Origin: Ardenticatenia bacterium
Lineage (GTDB): Bacteria > Chloroflexota > Anaerolineae > Aggregatilineales > Aggregatilineaceae
DNA: 10,781 nucleotides
Assembly (NCBI GenBank): GCA_026984385.1
Contig: JALSSH010000355.1
Coordinates: forward strand, 1 to 10,781
Direction: 5' to 3'
Below the pieces are notes generated by a model. It was not told where the DNA came from. It saw only the letters and a list, made by a program, of their open reading frames with translations, and made no database searches. A program made the position numbers and the translations under genes. Below are positions 6,080 to 10,781 of the stretch, piece after piece; the stretch's first letter is position 1; each line of letters opens with the position of its first letter.

Positions 6080-7381
6080 ATGTTCAAACGACTGATCAGT
6101 ATCGCCGTGTTGCTGGCCGTAGTGCTCGGTGTGGCCGGTATCGCGCCGCGTGGCGCTGCCGCTCAAGAGGAGGTCAAATTGCGTCTATGGGCACACCAAG
6201 AAGGCCCGTTTAACGACGCGATCCAGGCTTTGATTGACGCTTACACCGCCGAGCACCCCAACGTCTCGATCGAGATGGAAACGTTCGAGTACGAGCTTTA
6301 CATCCAAACGCTGCAAACGGCTATGCCTGCGGGAGACGAAGCGGACATTATCGAGATGTTCGGCACGTGGACGTGCAGCTACGCCGACCGCCTGGCCCCG
6401 ATGCCGGAAGCCATGGCCGCCGACTTCGACCCGACGGCTTTTTACCAAGCCACCTTTGACGGCTACGTTTGCGACGACGCCGTGCGTGGGCTGCCCTTTG
6501 AGTTCAATATGGAATACGGCGCGGTGCTGGTCAACAAAGGCATGTTCGAGACCGCAGGGCTGGACTTCCCGCCCAAATGGGAAAACTGGGATCAATTGGT
6601 GGAAGACGCGCTGAAGATGGTGCAAACCCAAGACGGGCAAATGACCGTTGCCGGTTATCACTTCCTCAGCGCGGATGCCGTCGTTTTCTCCTTCCTGGCA
6701 GAAATCTTGCAGCGTGGCGGAAACTATTGGAACGAAGACCAAACCGCCTTCAACTTTGACTCGCCGGAAGCTATCGCCGCTCTGGAGCACTTCAAGAGTA
6801 TGGTCGATGCCGGTGTGGTTGACCCTGTGCTCTTCAACGACGACGCCAATTGGGGCGGGGACGCCTTCTTCACCAACCAAGCCGCCATCGTGCTCATCGG
6901 CCCCTGGGCCGTCGCTTATGGGCTGGACTCCTTCCCGGACTTCGGCGCATTCGGTGAAGCCTTCGACTATGTGGCACTGCCCGCGTTGGGCGATGAACCG
7001 AAATTCGCGGCGGACTCGGGTTGGGGGTTGGTTGTTTCGCAAAACAGCGCCGCGACCGACGTCGCTTGGGACTTCGTGCAATTCGCCACCGCCAACGCGG
7101 ATAACGCCCTGCTCTTCAACACCACCACCGGCACGATCCCCGCGTTGCGAGAAGTGGCAGAAAACGAGGACTATCGCGCCCAATTGCTGGAAGCCTCGCC
7201 GCAACTGGAAACGGTCTTGCCGCTGTTGCCCTACGGCAGCTACATCGGCAATATGCCGGACCGTGACCTGGTCTTCTACGACATCGTCTACCCCTATATC
7301 CTGGATATGCTCCAAGGGCTGATGAGCGTGGAGGATGCGGCAGCTTTTATCAACGAGGACGCAAACGCCACTTTTGAATAG
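6080..7381 (+). CDS. CUT1 ABC importer, extracellular sugar-binding protein
   Basis: A 433-residue family 1 (MalE-like) solute-binding protein. The signal peptide is MFKRLISIAVLLAVVLGVAG and following residues, with predicted cleavage after A28 (GAAA|QEE). No lipobox cysteine is present, so it should be soluble in a periplasm-like space rather than lipid-anchored. The mature N-terminus VKLRLWAHQEGPFNDAIQAL and the segments ADIIEMFGTW, AAIVLIGPWAVAYG and DSGWGLVVSQNS are typical of oligosaccharide binders. The family delivers mono- or oligosaccharides to the two permeases that follow. The ATG at 6080 is chosen because GAGGAG lies 7 nt upstream; an in-frame TTG at 6065 would put the Shine-Dalgarno inside the gene. 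Ligand is not readable from sequence; galactosamine oligomers released by the GH114 enzyme of the same unit are the inferred cargo. Confidence 0.92.
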   Translation: MFKRLISIAVLLAVVLGVAGIAPRGAAAQEEVKLRLWAHQEGPFNDAIQALIDAYTAEHPNVSIEMETFEYELYIQTLQTAMPAGDEADIIEMFGTWTCSYADRLAPMPEAMAADFDPTAFYQATFDGYVCDDAVRGLPFEFNMEYGAVLVNKGMFETAGLDFPPKWENWDQLVEDALKMVQTQDGQMTVAGYHFLSADAVVFSFLAEILQRGGNYWNEDQTAFNFDSPEAIAALEHFKSMVDAGVVDPVLFNDDANWGGDAFFTNQAAIVLIGPWAVAYGLDSFPDFGAFGEAFDYVALPALGDEPKFAADSGWGLVVSQNSAATDVAWDFVQFATANADNALLFNTTTGTIPALREVAENEDYRAQLLEASPQLETVLPLLPYGSYIGNMPDRDLVFYDIVYPYILDMLQGLMSVEDAAAFINEDANATFE

Positions 7382-7405
7382 AGCGCGTTTCGCCGAAGAG
7401 TGTGT

Positions 7406-7434
7406 CGGCCAGGGGGGCTACGCTTCCCTGGCCG
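7406..7434 (+). other. Stem-loop between binding-protein and permease genes
   Basis: CGGCCAGGG (7406-7414) and CCCTGGCCG (7426-7434) form a perfect 9-bp GC-rich hairpin with an 11-nt loop. No T-run follows, so it is not a standard intrinsic terminator. Its position right after the binding-protein stop resembles the hairpins that protect or attenuate messages so that the binding protein is made in excess over the permeases (as in malE-malF); that role is inferred. Confidence 0.65.
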
Positions 7435-7459
7435 CCGCTCAACCCGAAGGGCCGAATCT

Positions 7460-8680
7460 ATGGACACAATAGACCTGCAAGCGTATATGCTCTATTGGGG
7501 AATGATCGGCGCGCTGGTTGGCGCTTCTGTGACCCCATTGGTCTACGACCGCCGCCACCGCAACCCCTGGACGGGCGCGTTGATCGGGCTTTTTGTCGGC
7601 GTCGTCTCAGCGGAAGCCTTTGGCTGGCTGACGTTACGATTGCTACTCGAACGCTGGAGTGGCGCGGCGTTGTTGAGCTTGCTCGGCTGTTTGGTGCTGC
7701 TGATCCCTTTGTGGTGGTCGGTGCCGGAACGCTCGCGTAAAGGCTTCCAACAACGCGGTTTTGTCTCCAGCAGCATCAGCCCGCTGATGTTCTATTTGCT
7801 GACGATGAGCATTTTCCCCTTTTTGTGGGCGATCATTTTGGCTTTTTTTGACTATAGCCCGCGCCGTGTAGGCGGCCCGATTTTGGGGCTGGGCGAAGAC
7901 AACCCCTTTGTGGGGCTGGCGCACTTCCAAGAAATGTGGGTCGGCCACACACGCAATGCCCGCATGTTCCAAAACAGCATGAACAACACGTTGCTTTTTG
8001 CAATGATCATCTTGCCGCTGAACTTGGCGATCACTTTGCCCCTGGCCGCGCTGATCGAATCGGTCCATGAACGGCTTAAGCCGTTGTTCCGCGCGGTGTA
8101 CTTCTTGCCGGTGGTCACCTCTTCGGTGGGCGTCGCGGTGATGTGGGGTTACATCTTCCACGCCCAATATGGCTTGCTAAACCAGGCGCTCAAAGCCTTT
8201 GGGATGACGCCGATTGCGTGGTTGCAAGACCCGCGCGTCGAGATATTAGGCATTCCGGCGGCCATGTTTGCGGTGATCGTGGCCTATTTGTGGCAAGATT
8301 TCGGCTATAACTTGATCATCTTCATCGCGGCCTTGCAAAATATCCCCATCTCGCTCAAAGACGCCGCGCGCGTAGACGGCGCTTCTCCGGCCCAAGTTTT
8401 TTTGCACGTGACCCTGCCGCTCTTGCGCCCGACGATCATGGTCACCTCGGTGCTGACGATGATCTCATCCTTCCAAGTGTTCGACATCATCCAGGTGATG
8501 ACCAACGGCGGCCCGGGGCGCATCGGCAAAACCGACGTGGTGGTGCTGGAAATTTACAAAAACGCCTTCCGCTACGAGCGTATGGGCTGGGCAGCGGCGA
8601 TGGCGTTGGTGTTGTTTGTGCTGGTGCTGCTGGTAACCACTGCACAGCGTTGGCTGCTGCGCACCACATGGGAGTATTGA
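7460..8680 (+). CDS. ABC importer permease, MalF-like, with an N-terminal membrane extension
   Basis: A 406-residue inner-membrane protein. From about residue 105 it is a standard CUT1 permease of six helices with the EAA loop DAARVDGASPAQVFLHVTLP (301-320), which docks on the ATPase. Before this core lie about 100 extra residues with three predicted membrane helices (about 11-28, 37-58 and 68-87), the second rich in spaced glycines (GALIGLFVGVV), joined by the basic loop YDRRHRNP. Ordinary permeases of this class are about 290-310 residues, so the extension is unusual. The ATG at 7460 is preferred (AAGGG 9 nt upstream); an in-frame GTG at 7400 would run through the hairpin and add a non-membrane peptide. 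It pairs with the next permease, 1 nt downstream. No ATPase gene is visible, so a shared MsmK/MalK-type ATPase elsewhere is assumed. Confidence 0.92.
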   Translation: MDTIDLQAYMLYWGMIGALVGASVTPLVYDRRHRNPWTGALIGLFVGVVSAEAFGWLTLRLLLERWSGAALLSLLGCLVLLIPLWWSVPERSRKGFQQRGFVSSSISPLMFYLLTMSIFPFLWAIILAFFDYSPRRVGGPILGLGEDNPFVGLAHFQEMWVGHTRNARMFQNSMNNTLLFAMIILPLNLAITLPLAALIESVHERLKPLFRAVYFLPVVTSSVGVAVMWGYIFHAQYGLLNQALKAFGMTPIAWLQDPRVEILGIPAAMFAVIVAYLWQDFGYNLIIFIAALQNIPISLKDAARVDGASPAQVFLHVTLPLLRPTIMVTSVLTMISSFQVFDIIQVMTNGGPGRIGKTDVVVLEIYKNAFRYERMGWAAAMALVLFVLVLLVTTAQRWLLRTTWEY

Positions 8681-8681
8681 C

Positions 8682-9572
8682 GTGACCACAACCGAGATCG
8701 CCCAAAGTAGAGAGGCCGCCGTTGCGCGACGTAAGCGTTTGGTGCGGCAAATTTTCTCCCGCAGCACGGTCTATACGGTGCTCCTGATCGGTTGCTTGGT
8801 GACCGTGATCCCGTTCGTGTGGACGTTGCTCGCGTCCTTCAAAACGCACGAGGAGATCATCAACCCCACCCATCAGACGTTTTTCCCGCGCCATTTCACC
8901 ACCGAAAACTATCACACTATCCTAACCGACCCCACCTTGCCGCTGGCGCGCTTCTATTTCAACAGCGCTTTTATCGCCATTAGCAACGTCATTTTGCTTT
9001 CGTTCACCAGCTCGTTGTGGGGATTTGTTTTCGCCAAATACAATTTCCGCTTCAAACGCCTGCTTTTTGGCTATATCCTCGCCACCATGATGATCCCCTT
9101 TCAGGTGACGATGATCCCCTCCTATTTGATCTTGCTCAAATTCGACCTAACCAACAAGCTCTTGGGGTTGGTGGTGTTGAGCTGGTTTGACGCTTTCGGC
9201 ATCTTCCTTTTGCGCCAATTCATCAGCAGCATTCCCGATGAATTGCTCGACGCGGCACGTATTGACGGCGCGACCGAATGGGGCATCTATTGGCGCGTGA
9301 TCCTGCCGCAACTGGGGCCGGTGCTGGCGACCTATGCGCTGATGGTCTTTATGTGGAACTGGAACGCTTATCTCTGGCCGTTGATCGTGTTGCGCGACGT
9401 GAACGTGCGCACCTTGCCGATTATCCTGACGTGGTACAACAACCGCCACACCAGCGATCTCGGCCTGCAGATGGCGGCCTCCGTCTTGATCGTGATGCCG
9501 ATCTTGCTGGTGTATCTGTCCTTACAACGCTACGTAGTGCGTGGGTTCACGCTTTCCGGCTTCAAGGGCTAG
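8682..9572 (+). CDS. ABC importer permease, MalG-like
   Basis: A 296-residue inner-membrane permease of the CUT1 class, normal length. A short basic cytoplasmic N-terminus (REAAVARRKRLVRQ) precedes the first helix, VYTVLLIGCLVTVIPFVWTL, followed by five further hydrophobic segments. The EAA loop LLDAARIDGATEWGIYWRVI sits at 188-207, and the C-terminus RYVVRGFTLSGFKG is characteristic of MalG-like subunits. It forms the transmembrane channel with the preceding permease. The start is GTG at 8682, with GGAG 7 nt upstream lying in the end of the preceding gene; the spacing to that gene's stop is a single base, so translation is coupled. Confidence 0.94.
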   Translation: MTTTEIAQSREAAVARRKRLVRQIFSRSTVYTVLLIGCLVTVIPFVWTLLASFKTHEEIINPTHQTFFPRHFTTENYHTILTDPTLPLARFYFNSAFIAISNVILLSFTSSLWGFVFAKYNFRFKRLLFGYILATMMIPFQVTMIPSYLILLKFDLTNKLLGLVVLSWFDAFGIFLLRQFISSIPDELLDAARIDGATEWGIYWRVILPQLGPVLATYALMVFMWNWNAYLWPLIVLRDVNVRTLPIILTWYNNRHTSDLGLQMAASVLIVMPILLVYLSLQRYVVRGFTLSGFKG

Positions 9573-9584
9573 GGGGAGGTGCAG

Positions 9585-10508
9585 ATGCAAAAACTACGCT
9601 TGGGGGGCGTGGTGTTGGGGCTGATCGTGGCGTTGTTCGGCGCCACGTTGCCGTTGCGCGCCCAAGAGACCACGCCGAAACGCGATTGGGGCGCGGTGAA
9701 CGATTACATCATCCAACTTCAACGCGCGCGGGTAGAAAGGCTCGGCAAAACCGCCTATGACTTGGTGCTGACCGACATCGCCATTTCCGGCAACTCGCGG
9801 GAACGTGTTCAGCAGCTCCGCAACAGTGAAGGCGGCCCCAAGCTGGTCGTGGCCTATATGAGTATCGGGCAGGCGGCCAACTTTCAATATTACTGGCAGA
9901 GCGGTTGGACCAGCGGCCACCCTGCTTGGATCGGCGAGCCGGACGGCACGTGGGCGGGCGATTTTTGGGTGCACTATTGGGACCCCGCCTGGCAAGAAAT
10001 CATCCTAACGGGCGAAGATTCCTACCTGGACCGGATCATTGACCTCGGTTTTGACGGCGTGCTGCTGGATCGGGTTGACGCGGCCACCTATTATGAAGAG
10101 CAGGGGCGCGAAACTGCCTACCGCGAGATGGCGGACTTTGTGATCGCCATCGCCGAGCACGCCAGAGAACGCTCGCCGGAGTTCGGCGTCTTCACCATCA
10201 ACGGAGAGGACATCGCGCTACGCTTTCCGGACTACATGGACGCAGTGACCGGCATCTTGGTTGAGGATTTGTACTACGGTTATCCGCGCGACCACGAGCC
10301 TTCGCCGCCGGAATGGACGGCAGAACGTGAGCAGATGCTCGACCGGTGGGTTGCGGCAGGGAAATTGGTGCTCACGGTGGACTACACGCTCCGCCCAGAG
10401 CAAATTGACGACGCTTACAAGCGCTCACAGGCACGGGGGTATATTCCCTACTGCGCGGATCGTGGGTTGAGCCGCACGCTGATCCACAAAGGGCACGAGC
10501 CGGACTAG
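9585..10508 (+). CDS. Secreted GH114 endo-alpha-1,4-polygalactosaminidase-like glycosidase
   Basis: A 307-residue protein with signal peptide MQKLRLGGVVLGLIVALFGA and following residues (cleavage predicted after A26, LRA|QE), then a single GH114 TIM barrel (PF03537, also called TM1410-like). Landmarks in order: AYDLVLTDIAISG at 58-69, KLVVAYMSIGQAANFQYYW at 86-104, WAGDFWVHYWDPAWQEII at 123-140, LGFDGVLLDRVDAATYY at 154-170, FTINGEDIAL at 203-212, ILVEDLYYG at 224-232, LVLTVDYT at 261-268 and ARGYIPYCADRGL at 283-295. D162 and E227 are the candidate catalytic acids by analogy with fungal Ega3; this pairing is from memory. Characterised members cut alpha-1,4-galactosamine polymers (Pel, galactosaminogalactan). 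The ATG at 9585 has GGGAGG 5 nt upstream; the GTG at 9579 is too close to it. It lies 12 nt after the permease stop, clearly in the transporter operon. Family call firm, substrate likely. Confidence 0.88.
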   Translation: MQKLRLGGVVLGLIVALFGATLPLRAQETTPKRDWGAVNDYIIQLQRARVERLGKTAYDLVLTDIAISGNSRERVQQLRNSEGGPKLVVAYMSIGQAANFQYYWQSGWTSGHPAWIGEPDGTWAGDFWVHYWDPAWQEIILTGEDSYLDRIIDLGFDGVLLDRVDAATYYEEQGRETAYREMADFVIAIAEHARERSPEFGVFTINGEDIALRFPDYMDAVTGILVEDLYYGYPRDHEPSPPEWTAEREQMLDRWVAAGKLVLTVDYTLRPEQIDDAYKRSQARGYIPYCADRGLSRTLIHKGHEPD

Positions 10509-10543
10509 AGGCAGATTTTCGCGGTGTCAATTCGGCCACAAAG

Positions 10544-10583
10544 CGCGCCCCCTTGTCTCGCGCAAAGGGGCGCGACGTTGTTT
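10544..10583 (+). terminator. Stem-loop terminator candidate after the GH114 gene
   Basis: CGCGCCCC (10544-10551) pairs perfectly with GGGGCGCG (10567-10574); after one C/A mismatch two more T-A pairs extend the stem over a 9-nt loop. The following ACGTTGTTT is only moderately T-rich, so termination may be imperfect. It lies 36 nt past the GH114 stop, where the plus-strand operon should end. Confidence 0.6.
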
Positions 10584-10704
10584 AGGGCAACAAAACGCCC
10601 CACCCATATCACCAACATATCGCTAGAGAACGTAACCGCCCCGCTCCGAACACAGCCCCCCCTTGCAAAATAGAAAATTTGTTCGTATCCTTAGGCTGCG
10701 CCGA

Positions 10705-10733
10705 TTTACAGAGCTGACGCGCCAAGCTATACT
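10705..10733 (+). promoter_or_regulatory. sigma70-type promoter for the gene at the right edge
   Basis: TTTACA (10705-10710) and TATACT (10728-10733) are spaced 17 bp and each match consensus at 5 of 6 positions. An AT-rich patch (10663-10681) lies upstream. Predicted transcription start is about 10740, only a few bases before the ATG at 10743, with no Shine-Dalgarno between, again suggesting a leaderless message. The rest of 10584-10704 shows no gene. Confidence 0.6.
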
Positions 10734-10742
10734 TAGCGCCGC

Positions 10743-10781
10743 ATGTCCACGCAAACAAGACAGGGGCGCATCGGTGGAAAT
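10743..10781 (+). CDS. Start of an unidentified gene, cut by the window edge
   Basis: An open frame starts at ATG 10743 and stays open for 13 codons to the end of the window (MSTQTRQGRIGGN). It is too short to assign to a family. Support comes only from the well-formed promoter ending 9 nt before the ATG and from its position after a terminator, which makes it a separate transcription unit from the sugar operon. Confidence 0.4.
   Translation, partial: MSTQTRQGRIGGN

Noticed and set aside
6185..7315. 376-codon minus-strand frame opposite the binding protein
   Set aside because: It is an antisense shadow of a clear family 1 binding protein and has no domain signature.
7400..7459. GTG start extending the first permease by 20 residues
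   Set aside because: The extension covers the intergenic hairpin and encodes a polar Arg/Gly-rich peptide; ATG 7460 starts a normal membrane protein.

Overview
The window holds a compact carbohydrate-catabolism locus made of two divergent transcription units around a shared control region at about 3660-3830. It is GC-rich (roughly 58-60% by eye) and densely packed, with 4-bp ATGA overlaps, GTG starts and clear Shine-Dalgarno sites. Gene content, protein style and two apparently leaderless promoters suggest a Chloroflexota (Anaerolineae/Caldilineae-type) bacterium. This placement is inference from style, not proof.

Left unit (minus strand, read from 3647 towards 1): a GH4 NAD/Mn-type alpha-galactosidase of the MelA group, a PfkB-family sugar kinase, a DeoR-family regulator, and the N-terminal 170 codons of a GatZ/KbaZ-like tagatose-bisphosphate aldolase subunit that runs off the left edge. 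Right unit (plus strand): a PF04909 amidohydrolase, a two-SIS-domain AgaS/NagB-II-like sugar-phosphate deaminase/isomerase, then a CUT1 ABC importer (secreted binding protein and two permeases, no ATPase in the window) and a secreted GH114 protein. GH114 is the endo-alpha-1,4-polygalactosaminidase family. After it come a stem-loop terminator candidate, a good promoter, and the first 13 codons of another gene at the right edge.

The combination suggests one pathway. GH114 would cut alpha-1,4-linked galactosamine polymer (Pel-type exopolysaccharide or fungal galactosaminogalactan) outside the cell. The ABC importer would take up the oligomers, and the GH4 enzyme would release monomers in the cytoplasm. 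After phosphorylation, the SIS protein would convert galactosamine-6-P to tagatose-6-P, and the PfkB kinase and GatZ-type aldolase would bring it into glycolysis, under DeoR control. I know of no described catabolic locus of this kind. The family assignments are strong; the substrate and the pathway are inference. Open points are a missing second kinase step, no recognisable CE9/CE4-type N-deacetylase, and an unexplained role for the amidohydrolase.

The control region has a good sigma70-type promoter on each strand and a cluster of GAGCACAA-like elements, both direct repeats and a perfect inverted repeat, which is a likely operator for the locus DeoR protein. No stretch longer than 300 bases lacks a gene. 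I saw no tRNA, rRNA, CRISPR array or mobile element.
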